From NCBI RefSeq assembly GCF_040549485.1, contig NZ_JBEPTK010000003.1:62001-126000 (forward strand): a DNA stretch of 64,000 bases, given 5' to 3'. Shown one piece after another: positions 9,258 through 17,627 of this stretch. The position numbers were made by a program, and so were the translations under genes. The stretch comes from Constrictibacter sp. MBR-5. GTDB lineage: Bacteria; Pseudomonadota; Alphaproteobacteria; JAJUGE01. The notes below the pieces were generated by a model. That model did not search any database. It worked only from the letters and a program-made list of their open reading frames with translations, and was not told the DNA's origin. Position 1 is the first letter of the stretch. Every line of letters begins with the position of its first letter.

Positions 9258-10040
9258 TTAGGCGGGGAAGGCGACCGTGATCTTGCCGAGCGGCCCGAAA
9301 TCGGCCACGCAGGTCTCGCCCGGCTTCACCGGAATGACCCCGGTGCACGAGCCGGTGGTCACGAACTGACCAGCCTTCAGCGTGCGCCCGTTGGCCGACA
9401 TGTGGTTCACGAACCAGACGAGCGCGTCCATCGGATGGCCCATCACCGCCGCTCCGGTGCCGCGGCCGCGCTCCTCGCCGTTGATCGTCATGACGACGTC
9501 GTGGCCGAGCAGATCGATGCCGCGCCAGTCGGTGAACGACTTGCCCTCGACATAGAGGCTGGAGGCGCCGTTGTCGCAGGCCGACCCCAGGCCGGCGAGA
9601 CCGTGATCGTCCTCGAGCCTGCTCTCCGGCACCTCGATGCCGATCAGCAGCGCCTCGACCGCGTCCTCGACCTCGGCGCGGGTGTAGGGCTCGGCGCGCG
9701 GCGGCAGGTCGCGGCCCATGCGATAGCCGTATTCCGATTCCACGATCGGCCGCCGCATGTCGGCGAACGGGAAGGTCTGGTCGCCGTGGCGAATGCCGGC
9801 CTTCTCGATCCGGCCGAGGAACGGAACCGTGAGGCCCATGGCCGCGCGCGCCTTCGGATCGGCGGCGCCGATCTTCCAGCCCGCCGGATCGCCGCCGGTC
9901 AGCGCCCAGCCCGCTTCGCAAATCGCGACCGCTTCCGCCTCGTTCGCCGGCTTCAGGTCGTCCGGCAGATTCCGCCGCTGCCGCTTCGCGGTCGATTCCG
10001 CGAGGAATGCCGCCGCCTTCTGTATCTTTTCCTGGTTCAC
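9258..10040 (-). CDS. 2-keto-4-pentenoate hydratase / fumarylacetoacetate hydrolase family enzyme
   Basis: A 260-residue cytoplasmic enzyme of the MhpD/HpaH/DmpH group, which adds water to, or decarboxylates, 2-oxo-pent-4-enoate-type acids in meta-cleavage pathways. The metal-binding acidic residues sit in EVEDAVEALLIGIEVPESRLE (E-x-E pattern), and GHPMDALVWFVNHM plus TTGSCTG are conserved in the family. Start codon is GTG at 10040, overlapping the stop of the upstream GTPase gene as GTGA, so translation is coupled. No other ring-cleavage genes are near, so its physiological substrate is open. Confidence 0.85.
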   Translation of the reverse strand: MNQEKIQKAAAFLAESTAKRQRRNLPDDLKPANEAEAVAICEAGWALTGGDPAGWKIGAADPKARAAMGLTVPFLGRIEKAGIRHGDQTFPFADMRRPIVESEYGYRMGRDLPPRAEPYTRAEVEDAVEALLIGIEVPESRLEDDHGLAGLGSACDNGASSLYVEGKSFTDWRGIDLLGHDVVMTINGEERGRGTGAAVMGHPMDALVWFVNHMSANGRTLKAGQFVTTGSCTGVIPVKPGETCVADFGPLGKITVAFPA

Positions 10041-12064
10041 TGCGTCGCCTCCATCCGGGCTTTGACGACCTCGTCGGCCAGCCGCCCGGTCAACTCCTGC
10101 AAATGATCGAAGCTCCAGTCGAAGGACCCGACACCCATCGTCAGCGACCGCAGCTCGACGATCAGGTCGTGCATCTCCGACTGAGGCAGAAACGCCTGGA
10201 CGGAATCCCAGCCCGGCCAGCCCTCGCGGCCGTCATAGCCGAGAAGCTGTCCGCGGCGCCCCGAAAGGAGGCGCTGCACGTTGGATGTATAGTCGTTCGG
10301 GACGTGTACCGTCACCCTCAGGATCGGCTCCAGCAGGACCGGCCCGCATTTCGGCATGCCCTCCGACATCGCCAGGCGCCCGGCCGTCCTGAACGCCATT
10401 TCGGAGCTGTCGACGGCGTGGAACTTGCCGTCGAGGAGCGTCACCGCGACATCGACCACCGGAAAGCCGAGCGGCCCGCGCGCGAGATAATCCTTCACCC
10501 CCGCCTCGACCGCGGGAATGTACTGTTTCGGCACGGCCCCGCCGACCACCCGGTCGCCATAGGCGAAACCTTCGCCGCGCGGCAGCGGCGCGATCTCGAC
10601 ATGGATATCGGCGAACTGCCCGTGCCCGCCCGTCTGCCGCTTGTGGCGGGCATGCTGCTCGACGCTCTTGCGGATCGTCTCGCGGTAGGGCGTCAGCGGC
10701 CGGGCCGCCCGGACGTTGACGTTCCACTTGCTGCCCAGGCGCATCAGGGCGACCTGAAGATGCTGCTCGCCCTGGCCCCAGAGCAGGAGTTGGTGCAGCT
10801 CGGCGTCCTGCTCGACGGAATAGGATGCGTCCTCCTCGATCAGCCGGGCGATGGCGCTGGACAGCTTGACCTCGTCCTGCCGGTTCTCCGGCTGGACCGC
10901 GAGCGAGAAGATCGGCGGCAGCGGCTTGGGCCAGTCGGCTGCCCGCGACGTGCCGGCCGGAGTCAGGACATCACCGGTCCTGAGCGTTTCCAGCCGGCCG
11001 ATGGCGACGACGTCACCGGGGCCGGCCGACGGAATCTTGGAGAAACTCGTCCCGAACGGGCGCATCAGGTTGCCCAGACGCTCGCCGCCCAGCGTCGCCC
11101 CCTCCTTCAGGGTCCCACGCAGGACTCGTGCGAGCGCCACCTTGCCGGTATGCGGCACATAGGTCGTGCGCGCGATCTGCACGACCACCTCGCCCGCCTC
11201 CTGCAGGCCGCGCCGGGCGACGTTCGCCTCCAGGGTCGGCGTATCGTGGCGCAGCGCCTTCAGCAGGCGGCGCACGCCGCCGTCGTTCAGGGCGGATCCC
11301 AGGAGGACCGGCACGATCAGGTCGTCGCGCAGTTCCTTGCGCACATAGCCGTAGATGTCCTGCGGCGCGGGCACCTTGTCCTCGAGGACCTGCTCCAGCA
11401 GGTCGTCGTCATGGTCGGCCAGCGCCTCGATCATCGCCTGGCGGGCTTCCTGCTCGCGCTCCAAGATGTCCGACGGCAGCTCGATCAGGTCGGAGGGCTG
11501 GCCGGCCCGGTAGCGATACGCCCGCTCGCTCACGAGGTCGACATAGCCGACGATCGCCTCCCCCTCGCGGATCGGCACCTGGCGCAGCACGAGCGGGCGC
11601 TGCGAGACGCCCTGCAGCGCCGCCAGGATTTCGCGCACGCGATCGCTCGCCGCATCCATCTTGTTGATGAAGAGGAGATGGGGAATCGCGTTCGCGTCGA
11701 GGAAGCGGAGGATCGGCGCCACCGTCAGTGCGCGCGCCGGCTCGGGATCGCAGACCACGACGGCCAGATCGGCCACCATGCAGGCGTTCTGCGCGTCCTG
11801 CAGAAACTCGATCGAGCCCGGACTGTCGAGGAACGACCATGAGTCGCCGAGATAGGCGGTGTCGACCGCGGTGATTTCGACGGTCATCTGCTTGGCGCGC
11901 GCCTCCGGCGCACCGTCGCCGACCGACGTTCCGTCGCGCACCGAACCTTTGCGCGGGATCGCGCCGGTCGCGTGCAGCAGGCTTTCGAGAAGGGTCGTCT
12001 TGCCGCTGAGATACGGCCCGACGAGTGCTACGCAGCGGCTTCGGGCAGTTGATCCATCGTTCAT
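10037..12064 (-). CDS. Elongation factor G-like translational GTPase
   Basis: A 675-residue protein with the full EF-G layout: GTPase domain with P-loop GPYLSGKT (residues 15-22), G3 DSPGS, G4 NKMD; then domain II (GKVALARVLRGTLKEG), domain IV (GGHGQFADIHVEI, VDSSEMAF) and domain V (VLLEPILRVTVHVP, LRSLTMGVGSF). It is not the canonical fusA: the P-loop is aberrant, and the G3 histidine of DTPGH that activates water in translational GTPases is serine here. Probably a ribosome-associated accessory factor of the alphaproteobacterial EF-G-like group. Start 12064; the longer open frame upstream has no domain content. Coupled by GTGA to the downstream hydratase gene. Confidence 0.85.
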   Translation of the reverse strand: MNDGSTARSRCVALVGPYLSGKTTLLESLLHATGAIPRKGSVRDGTSVGDGAPEARAKQMTVEITAVDTAYLGDSWSFLDSPGSIEFLQDAQNACMVADLAVVVCDPEPARALTVAPILRFLDANAIPHLLFINKMDAASDRVREILAALQGVSQRPLVLRQVPIREGEAIVGYVDLVSERAYRYRAGQPSDLIELPSDILEREQEARQAMIEALADHDDDLLEQVLEDKVPAPQDIYGYVRKELRDDLIVPVLLGSALNDGGVRRLLKALRHDTPTLEANVARRGLQEAGEVVVQIARTTYVPHTGKVALARVLRGTLKEGATLGGERLGNLMRPFGTSFSKIPSAGPGDVVAIGRLETLRTGDVLTPAGTSRAADWPKPLPPIFSLAVQPENRQDEVKLSSAIARLIEEDASYSVEQDAELHQLLLWGQGEQHLQVALMRLGSKWNVNVRAARPLTPYRETIRKSVEQHARHKRQTGGHGQFADIHVEIAPLPRGEGFAYGDRVVGGAVPKQYIPAVEAGVKDYLARGPLGFPVVDVAVTLLDGKFHAVDSSEMAFRTAGRLAMSEGMPKCGPVLLEPILRVTVHVPNDYTSNVQRLLSGRRGQLLGYDGREGWPGWDSVQAFLPQSEMHDLIVELRSLTMGVGSFDWSFDHLQELTGRLADEVVKARMEATQ

Positions 12065-12164
12065 CCGGCCCTCCCTTGACGCATGCTTCGCTGGCATGTC
12101 GCCACGGCATGTTTTCAAGCAACGGGGACGGTGGCAACGGGAATCGGCGGCCGCACTCATGCGA

Positions 12165-12194
12165 AAGCCGGCCCCGCGTCCGCCGGGCCGGCTT
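12165..12194 (-). terminator. Hairpin terminator downstream of the PRC-barrel gene (distal of two)
   Basis: AAGCCGGCCC and GGGCCGGCTT form a perfect 10-bp stem around a 10-base loop; on the minus strand it is followed by TTTCGC, a short U-rich run. It lies 51 bases past the PRC-barrel stop and would also insulate the EF-G-like gene from read-through. Confidence 0.65.
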
Positions 12195-12211
12195 CCATCG
12201 TCAGCGGTCGT

Positions 12212-12233
12212 CGGGGCCCTTGCTCAGGCCCCG
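12212..12233 (-). terminator. Hairpin downstream of the PRC-barrel gene (proximal of two)
   Basis: CGGGGCC and GGCCCCG make a perfect 7-bp stem with an 8-base loop, 12 bases after the PRC-barrel stop codon. It has no clear U tract. Together with the hairpin at 12165-12194 it makes a tandem transcription stop. Confidence 0.45.
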
Positions 12234-12244
12234 CGCCTTTCACC

Positions 12245-12826
12245 CTACCGGGTCGGGGCGGTGGACGGGGCGCCCATCCCGCCGGCCGGCGGCGTGCCAG
12301 CACCGCGTGCGGCCGAGTCGCGCTCCGCCTTGATATCCTCCTGGGTCTGGAAGTCGGGAGCCGACTGCAGTTCCTCCTTCGTCCACTGGACGACGATCGC
12401 GTCGCTCGACCGGACCTGCAATTCGTTCCAGTCGACACCCACCGACTTCGCGCCCATGCCGAGGAAGCCGCCCACGGACACGACTGCACCGACGATCTTG
12501 CCGTCCTTGTCGAAGATCAGGTCGTCGATCGTGCCGACGTCCTCGTCCTTCGGATTCTTGACCGACGCGCCGATGATCTCGTCGGCGCGCATCTGCCCGG
12601 CCTCCTGCTTATCGAGAAACGCCCCCGTCGCAGCCGCGGTCGTCGCCGACGGCGCCGCCATCGTCTCGCTCGGCTTGCCCATCGTGTCGGCCCCACCCGG
12701 CTTCGACATGGTGCTGGACGACGCCGGCGGCGTGGTATCGCCTGCCTTCGGAGGGGTAGTCTGGGCCATCACCGGCGCAGCGAGGAACATCGCGATCGCG
12801 CTGCCGAGCAACAGATTCTTGGTCAT
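12245..12826 (-). CDS. Secreted PRC-barrel domain protein
   Basis: A 193-residue protein with a signal peptide (residues 5-22, ending VMAQ), so exported. Residues 23-70 are low-complexity Pro/Thr/Ala/Ser, likely a flexible linker. The PRC barrel follows: MRADEIIGASVKNPKDEDVG, TIDDLIFDKDGKIVGAVVSV, GGFLGMGAKSVGVDWNELQV. PRC barrels are adaptor modules; periplasmic versions are common in Alphaproteobacteria near envelope and stress genes, without a defined activity. The C terminus (ARGAGTPPAGG) is again disordered. Divergent from the MFS gene over 93 bases. Confidence 0.85.
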   Translation of the reverse strand: MTKNLLLGSAIAMFLAAPVMAQTTPPKAGDTTPPASSSTMSKPGGADTMGKPSETMAAPSATTAAATGAFLDKQEAGQMRADEIIGASVKNPKDEDVGTIDDLIFDKDGKIVGAVVSVGGFLGMGAKSVGVDWNELQVRSSDAIVVQWTKEELQSAPDFQTQEDIKAERDSAARGAGTPPAGGMGAPSTAPTR

Positions 12827-12919
12827 TGGAATACCCTCGTCACTGATGTAACTGGCTCATCAACAACAAGCCTGCTGACCGGTTCCCGGCTTCTGTCCAC
12901 CATAAAAAGAATATTCTGA

Positions 12920-14158
12920 ATGGCTTGGCGCATCTTCGCGGTCCTGTCGGCGGCCTATCTCTCCAGCCAGTTCTTCCGCGTCTCGAACGCCGTCATCGCG
13001 CCGGAACTCATGCGCGAACTCGATCTGTCGCCCGCCGTGCTGGGCGCCATGACCGGCGCCTTCTTCCTCACCTTCGCCTGCGCGCAGATACCGGGCGGAA
13101 TCCTGCTCGACCGGTGGGGCCCGCGCCGCACGATGGCGGCGGTCATGAGCGTTGCGGTCGCGGGATCGCTGCTGTTCGCCGTAGCGAACAGCGCCGTCGC
13201 CCTGACCGTGGCGCGGGCGCTGATGGGCGTCGGCTGTGCCGTCGGCCTGATGGGCGCGCTCGTGATCCTTGGACGCTGGTTCCCGCCGCACCGCTTCGCC
13301 CCGCTCAGCGCGCTGCTCTTCGCGATCGGCGGATCGGGAACCCTGCTCGCGACCACGCCACTCGCCGCGGTGACCGCGGCGGTCGGCTGGCGCGGCGCCT
13401 TCGTCGGCATGGCGGCAGCGACCGCCTGCCTCGCCGCGCTGATCTTTCTCGTCGTCCGCGACCGGCCTGAGACCAACGCACCCGGGACGCACGGGGCAGG
13501 GACGGGAGCCGGAGCCGGAGAGATCCTGCGCGGCATGGCGGCCGTGCTGCGCAACGGCCGCCTGCGCCGCATCGCCGCCCTGCAGTTCGTCGGGTATGGC
13601 AGCCTGATGTCCGTCGCCGGCCTCTGGGCCGGCCCCTATCTCGAGGACGTTCATGATCTCGGCGCGGTCGGCCGCGGCAACGTCCTGCTCGGCGTGAACC
13701 TCGCGATCATCGCCGGCGCCCTCGGCTATGGATGGCTGGCTCCCTGGGTGCGCTCCCCGAAACGCCTGATCGTGCCGGGGACGGCGATCGGCATCGGCCT
13801 CTTCTGGCTGATGGCCATCCTCGAGGCGCCGCCGCTGTGGCTAGCGGCGCCGACCCTCTTCCTCCTGGCCTTCTTCGGCAGCTACTTCATGCTCCTGCAC
13901 GCCCATGCCCGCGCCGTGCTGCCGGCGCATCTGCTCGGCCGCGGGCTGACCCTGCAGAACACTGCCTCGATCTTCGGCGTGTTCCTGTGGCAGTCGCTGA
14001 CCGGGCTCATCGTCGAAGCCTTCGCGGACGCCGGCGCAGCGGCGCCGGAAGCGGCCTACCGCACGGTCTTCGGCTTCCTCGGAGCGGTTTCCCTGGCCGG
14101 GCTTCTGGTCTACAGCGGATGCGAGGACGATCCGGAGCCGCCCGAGGACTGCCGCTGA
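12920..14158 (+). CDS. Major facilitator superfamily transporter
   Basis: A 412-residue inner-membrane carrier with about 12 hydrophobic segments. Between segments 2 and 3 it has the MFS motif A equivalent GILLDRWGPRRTM, and motif RALMGVGCAVGLMGALVIL follows in segment 4. The N-terminal half resembles MFS carriers for organic acids (GlpT/NarK-like naming in databases), but substrate residues cannot be assigned. The next gene on the same strand, 69 bases on, is an M20 amidohydrolase, so a carrier for an N-carbamoyl or ureido compound is a reasonable guess and no more. Confidence 0.88.
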   Translation: MAWRIFAVLSAAYLSSQFFRVSNAVIAPELMRELDLSPAVLGAMTGAFFLTFACAQIPGGILLDRWGPRRTMAAVMSVAVAGSLLFAVANSAVALTVARALMGVGCAVGLMGALVILGRWFPPHRFAPLSALLFAIGGSGTLLATTPLAAVTAAVGWRGAFVGMAAATACLAALIFLVVRDRPETNAPGTHGAGTGAGAGEILRGMAAVLRNGRLRRIAALQFVGYGSLMSVAGLWAGPYLEDVHDLGAVGRGNVLLGVNLAIIAGALGYGWLAPWVRSPKRLIVPGTAIGIGLFWLMAILEAPPLWLAAPTLFLLAFFGSYFMLLHAHARAVLPAHLLGRGLTLQNTASIFGVFLWQSLTGLIVEAFADAGAAAPEAAYRTVFGFLGAVSLAGLLVYSGCEDDPEPPEDCR

Positions 14159-14227
14159 CCGGCACGCTTCTGGCAGGCAGCACGATGAAGGGTTCCGCAC
14201 GGACCCGCCAACCGAGGGACGGACGAC

Positions 14228-15472
14228 ATGAAGGCAGGCACGGTCAGGATCGACGGCGAGCGTCTGTGGCAGCGGCACATGGACATGGCGAAGATCGGCG
14301 GCACGCCGAAGGGGGGCGTGAACCGCTTGGCGCTGACCGAGGAGGACATCGTCGCGCATCGCACGATCGCCGACTGGGCGAAGGCCCGCGGCTTCGGCGT
14401 CTATCTCGACGACATGGGCAACATGTTCGTCCGCCGAGACGGCACCGACCCGACGCTGGCCCCGGCGATGAGCGGGTCGCATAGCGACACCCAGCCCACC
14501 GGCGGCCGCTTCGACGGCATCTCCGGCGTGCTGGCAGCCTTCGAGGCGCTGGAGGCGATCGACGATGCGGGGATCGAGACGCGCCGTCCGATCGAGTGCG
14601 CCATCTGGAACAACGAGGAGGGTGCGCGCTTCACGCCCGGCGTGATGGGCTCCGCCGTCTATTGCGGGAAGAGCGACCTGCAGACGATGCTCGCCGGCAC
14701 CGACGCCGACGGCATCTCGATGGGATCCTGCGTCGCGGCGCTCAAGGCCGCCCTGCCCGATGCGCAGCCGCGCGCGCTCGGCACGCCGGTCGCGGGCTTC
14801 ATCGAACTCCATATCGAGCAGGGGCCGCTGCTGGAGGCCACCGGAAACGTCATCGGCGTCGTCACCGGCATGCAGGGCAATCGCCGCTTCTTCGTCGACG
14901 TGGTCGGCGAGGACGCCCATTCCGGCACGACCCCGCTCAGCCGGCGCAAGGACGCCTTTGTCGCCGCGACGGACATGGCCCGCGCCCTGCGCGACCTGTT
15001 CCACGATCCCGAGGACGTGCTGCGCTTCACCATCGGACGGTTCGAGGTTTCTCCGGGCGCCGTGGTGGTGGTGCCGGGTAGGGTGTTCTTCACCGTCGAC
15101 TTCCGCAATCCCTCCGCCGACGTCCTGAAGCGCCTGGGCGACCAGGTGGAAGCCGTCTGCCGCAAGCATGCCGGCCCATGCGAGGTGACGGTGCGCGAGC
15201 CCTCGAACGCGGCGCCGATCGACTTCCCGGACACGATGCTGGATGCCATCGAGCGCTCGGCCGACGCGCACGGCTACCCTAAGATGCGCATCTACTCGGG
15301 TGCCGGACACGATGCCCGCTACATGCACACCATGTGTCCGACGGGCATGGTGTTCGTGCCGTGCGAGCGCGGCCTCAGCCACAACGAGGCGGAGAATGCC
15401 GAGCCGGAGCATCTCGCGGCGGGCACACAGGTCATCTGCGACGTGCTGCTGGAGATGGCCGAACGCCCCTGA
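14228..15472 (+). CDS. M20 family Zn-dependent amidohydrolase (allantoate amidohydrolase / N-carbamoyl-L-amino-acid hydrolase type)
   Basis: A 414-residue dimetal amidase. Metal ligands are visible in GSHSDTQPTGGRFDG (His and Asp bridging region), NNEEGARF (Glu-Glu) and LSHNEAE (C-terminal His), and the dimerisation domain carries FIELHIEQGP and DAHSGTTP. This set distinguishes the AllC/HyuC group, which remove carbamoyl groups with release of CO2 and NH3, from ordinary aminoacylases. No allantoinase or hydantoinase is adjacent, so the exact substrate is unresolved. ATG 14228 follows GGGACGGACGAC. Confidence 0.88.
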   Translation: MKAGTVRIDGERLWQRHMDMAKIGGTPKGGVNRLALTEEDIVAHRTIADWAKARGFGVYLDDMGNMFVRRDGTDPTLAPAMSGSHSDTQPTGGRFDGISGVLAAFEALEAIDDAGIETRRPIECAIWNNEEGARFTPGVMGSAVYCGKSDLQTMLAGTDADGISMGSCVAALKAALPDAQPRALGTPVAGFIELHIEQGPLLEATGNVIGVVTGMQGNRRFFVDVVGEDAHSGTTPLSRRKDAFVAATDMARALRDLFHDPEDVLRFTIGRFEVSPGAVVVVPGRVFFTVDFRNPSADVLKRLGDQVEAVCRKHAGPCEVTVREPSNAAPIDFPDTMLDAIERSADAHGYPKMRIYSGAGHDARYMHTMCPTGMVFVPCERGLSHNEAENAEPEHLAAGTQVICDVLLEMAERP

Positions 15473-15546
15473 GACGGGGGCTCCGCCCCTTGCCCGGGCG
15501 GTGAGGCGCGCAGATCATCCCGGAGCCTGCAACCGAGGAGACCGGG

Positions 15547-15861
15547 ATGATCGCCGACGTCCGCACCTACACCATCGTGCCGCGCCGCATGAACGAGTAT
15601 GTCGGCCTGTTCGAGGCGCATGCCCTGCCGGTGGCGCAGCGGCACGGGCTGACGCTCGCCGGCTACTTCATCAGCCAGATCGGCGCGCTCAACCAGGTCG
15701 TCCACATCTGGACCTATGACAGCCTCGCCGACTTCGAGGCCAAGCGCGCCGCCCGCGATGCGGACCCGGCGTGGGGCGACTATCTCGCGAAGACCGCGGG
15801 CATGGTGACGGCCCAGGAGGACAAGATCATGCGGCCCGCCTCCTTCTCGCCCATCCGCTGA
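15547..15861 (+). CDS. NIPSNAP family protein
   Basis: A 104-residue ferredoxin-like dimeric alpha/beta barrel protein of the NIPSNAP family: MIADVRTYTIVPRRMNEYV, ALPVAQRHGLTLAGYFIS, VVHIWTYDSLADFEAKR. Members are common beside catabolic genes but have no agreed activity. A GAGGAGACCGGG ribosome site precedes ATG 15547. It lies 74 bases after the amidohydrolase on the same strand and may be co-transcribed. It ends 24 bases before the convergent DUF3775 gene. Confidence 0.85.
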   Translation: MIADVRTYTIVPRRMNEYVGLFEAHALPVAQRHGLTLAGYFISQIGALNQVVHIWTYDSLADFEAKRAARDADPAWGDYLAKTAGMVTAQEDKIMRPASFSPIR

Positions 15862-15885
15862 CGGCTCCGCCGGGGCCGCGCCGAT

Positions 15886-16290
15886 TCAGAGATGATCGGC
15901 TTCGAAGTCCGTGCAGGACAGACCGAACGCCGCCAGTCCCTCTTCGAGATAGTCGGGCAGCACGGGGATCCCGAGCAGGTACTCGCTGGTCGGGCCGCTG
16001 TGGCGTTCGCGCGCCGCGGCCACGGCGTCCGACCACTCGTCCGCGGTATAGTCGCCACGGCCGAGCCACGCGAGCGCCACGAGTTCGGCCTGCTCGTCCT
16101 CGTTCATCGCCTCGATGAACGCCGCCAGTTCTTCGCGCGTCGGGTCGTCCGGCTGATCTTCCAGCACCTCGCGGAAATCGTCGTCGATCTCGTTCCCGCC
16201 TTCGTCTTCGACCGCCGGCGGCTCCGTCGCGTCGTAGGCGCGCGCCTTCATCACCACCCAGCAGACCTTGTCCGAATCCATCTGCAGCAT
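15886..16290 (-). CDS. DUF3775 domain protein
   Basis: A 134-residue, very acidic cytoplasmic protein matching the DUF3775 family: MLQMDSDKVCWVVMKARAYD at the start, then DDPTREELAAFIEAMNEDEQ, ALAWLGRGDYTADEWSDAV and PVLPDYLEEGLAAFG. The family is largely alphaproteobacterial and of unknown function. Start 16290 is chosen for its GGAGCGATCG ribosome site; an in-frame upstream extension into the hspQ promoter region has Arg/Pro-rich content and is rejected. Divergent from hspQ across 179 bases. Confidence 0.85.
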   Translation of the reverse strand: MLQMDSDKVCWVVMKARAYDATEPPAVEDEGGNEIDDDFREVLEDQPDDPTREELAAFIEAMNEDEQAELVALAWLGRGDYTADEWSDAVAAARERHSGPTSEYLLGIPVLPDYLEEGLAAFGLSCTDFEADHL

Positions 16291-16393
16291 CGATCGCTCC
16301 TGCGCATAGCGTGTGCAGGCAGAACGGTGCGGGCCGCGGACGGTTCGATATCCTCTGCAGGCCGGCGTCCCCGGGGCCGGCGGACCGCTTCGC

Positions 16394-16420
16394 CTTGGAC
16401 CCGGATGACATTGCACCTAT
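16394..16420 (+). promoter_or_regulatory. Possible RpoH (sigma-32) promoter of hspQ
   Basis: CTTGGAC at 16394-16400 and CACCTAT at 16414-16420, separated by 13 bases, resemble the heat-shock sigma-factor pattern CTTGAA / CCCATNT. The site lies 49 bases upstream of hspQ, a heat-shock gene in Enterobacteria. The match is imperfect. Confidence 0.35.
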
Positions 16421-16469
16421 CTTCTGATCCTGTGCCCCCGCGACGGCACATCCGAGACGACGGCAGACG

Positions 16470-16811
16470 ATGAACAAGGTCAGGAGAGAGGCACTTTTCC
16501 CGATCGGACAGGTGGTGAAGCACCGCCTGTTCCCGTTCCGCGGCGTCATTTTCGATGTCGATCCGGAGTTCAACAACACCGAGGAATGGTGGGAATCGAT
16601 CCCCGAGAACGTCAGGCCGCGCAAGGACCAGCCGTTCTACCACCTGCTCGCCGAGAACGAGCAGAACACCTACGTCGCCTACGTGTCGGAGCAGAACCTG
16701 CTCGAGGACGAGACGGGCAAGCCGGTCAACCACCCGGCGGTGGCCCAGCTCTTCGGCGAGCTGAAGGACGGCCGCTATGAACTTCGCGACCACCGCTCCC
16801 TGCTGCACTGA
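16470..16811 (+). CDS. hspQ: Heat shock protein HspQ
   Basis: A 113-residue small protein. The region FPIGQVVKHRLFPFRGVIFDVDPEF and QPFYHLLAENEQNTYVAYVSEQNLL match HspQ, a specificity-enhancing factor for the Lon protease and an inhibitor of DnaA accumulation in E. coli. The length is typical. ATG 16470 lies shortly after the divergent promoter region. The next gene, the ATP12-type chaperone, begins 24 bases after the stop, so both likely share a transcript. Confidence 0.95.
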   Translation: MNKVRREALFPIGQVVKHRLFPFRGVIFDVDPEFNNTEEWWESIPENVRPRKDQPFYHLLAENEQNTYVAYVSEQNLLEDETGKPVNHPAVAQLFGELKDGRYELRDHRSLLH

Positions 16812-16835
16812 TCCCGAGGCGCCGAGAGCCTGCCC

Positions 16836-17564
16836 GTGAAGCGATTCTACAAGACCGTCGACATCGAGGGGCCGACGGACGGCGTCTGGCGCATTCTTCT
16901 GGATGGCCGGCCGGTCCGCACCCCGGGACGCGTCCATCTCGACATCGCCACCGACGCATTGGCGGAGGCGATCGCCGCGGAGTGGCGGGCGCAGAGCGAG
17001 AAGATCGACCCGAACAGCATGCCGCTGACCAGCCTCGCCTCGACGGCGGCGGACCGCGTCGGTCCGCTGCGCGGGCCGGTCACCGATCAGCTCCTGGGCT
17101 TCGTCCAGTCGGACATGGTGTGCTACCGCGCCGACAGCCCGCGCGAACTCGTCGCCCGCCAGGACGCCTGCTGGCAGCCGCTGGTCGACTGGCTGGAGCA
17201 GCGCTTCGACGCCCGCCTCACCGTGACCAGCGGCGTCATGCCGGTCAGCCAGCCCGAAGCGGCCGGCCGGGCGGTGCGCGCGGCCCTTGCAGCACTCGAC
17301 GACGATGCGCTGACGGCCGTCAGCTGCGCGGCCGCCGCGACCGGTTCGCTCGTCCTCGCCCTCGCGCTGATCGAGGGCCGGCTCGACCCGGAAGCGGCGA
17401 TCGAAGCGGCCCATCTGGACGAGCTTTGGCAGGCCGAGCAGTGGGGCAGCGAGGATCACGCCGTCGAACGGCGCGCCGTCACCAGCGCCGACATCGTCGC
17501 CGCCGCGCGCTATCACGCGCTGTCGCGCCCCGTCGCCGGCGGCGGCGGGTTCCCCGGGGCCTGA
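16836..17564 (+). CDS. ATP12 family F1-ATPase assembly chaperone
   Basis: A 242-residue protein beginning at GTG 16836 (VKRFYKTVDIEGPTDGVW in coding terms). It matches the ATP12 chaperone family, which in mitochondria binds the F1 alpha subunit during assembly and is conserved in Alphaproteobacteria. Recognisable stretches are VRTPGRVHLDIATDALAEAI, EWRAQSEKIDPNSMPLTSL, FVQSDMVCYRADSP and SGVMPVSQPEAAGRAV. The last residues (VAGGGGFPGA) are disordered. Position after hspQ suggests a shared protein-assembly theme. Confidence 0.92.
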   Translation: MKRFYKTVDIEGPTDGVWRILLDGRPVRTPGRVHLDIATDALAEAIAAEWRAQSEKIDPNSMPLTSLASTAADRVGPLRGPVTDQLLGFVQSDMVCYRADSPRELVARQDACWQPLVDWLEQRFDARLTVTSGVMPVSQPEAAGRAVRAALAALDDDALTAVSCAAAATGSLVLALALIEGRLDPEAAIEAAHLDELWQAEQWGSEDHAVERRAVTSADIVAAARYHALSRPVAGGGGFPGA

Positions 17565-17598
17565 TTCTCGGAACCTGCCCGTCGCGGTTCTGGCCGCG

Positions 17599-17627
17599 TT
17601 GACAGGCCCACGGGCCTGCCGCATCTT
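17599..17627 (+). promoter_or_regulatory. Candidate sigma-70-type promoter of dapD with palindrome in the spacer
   Basis: A perfect -35 box TTGACA (17599-17604), a 17-base spacer and a CATCTT -10 box (17622-17627) place transcription start near 17634, 20 bases before dapD. The spacer contains the perfect palindrome CAGGCCCACGGGCCTG (17603-17618; 7-bp arms around AC), overlapping the end of the -35. This is where a repressor would block polymerase. Confidence 0.55.

Noticed and set aside
15476-15490. GGGGC/GCCCC mini-hairpin after the amidohydrolase as a terminator
   Set aside because: Only 5 bp with a 3-base loop and no U run; common by chance in GC-rich DNA.
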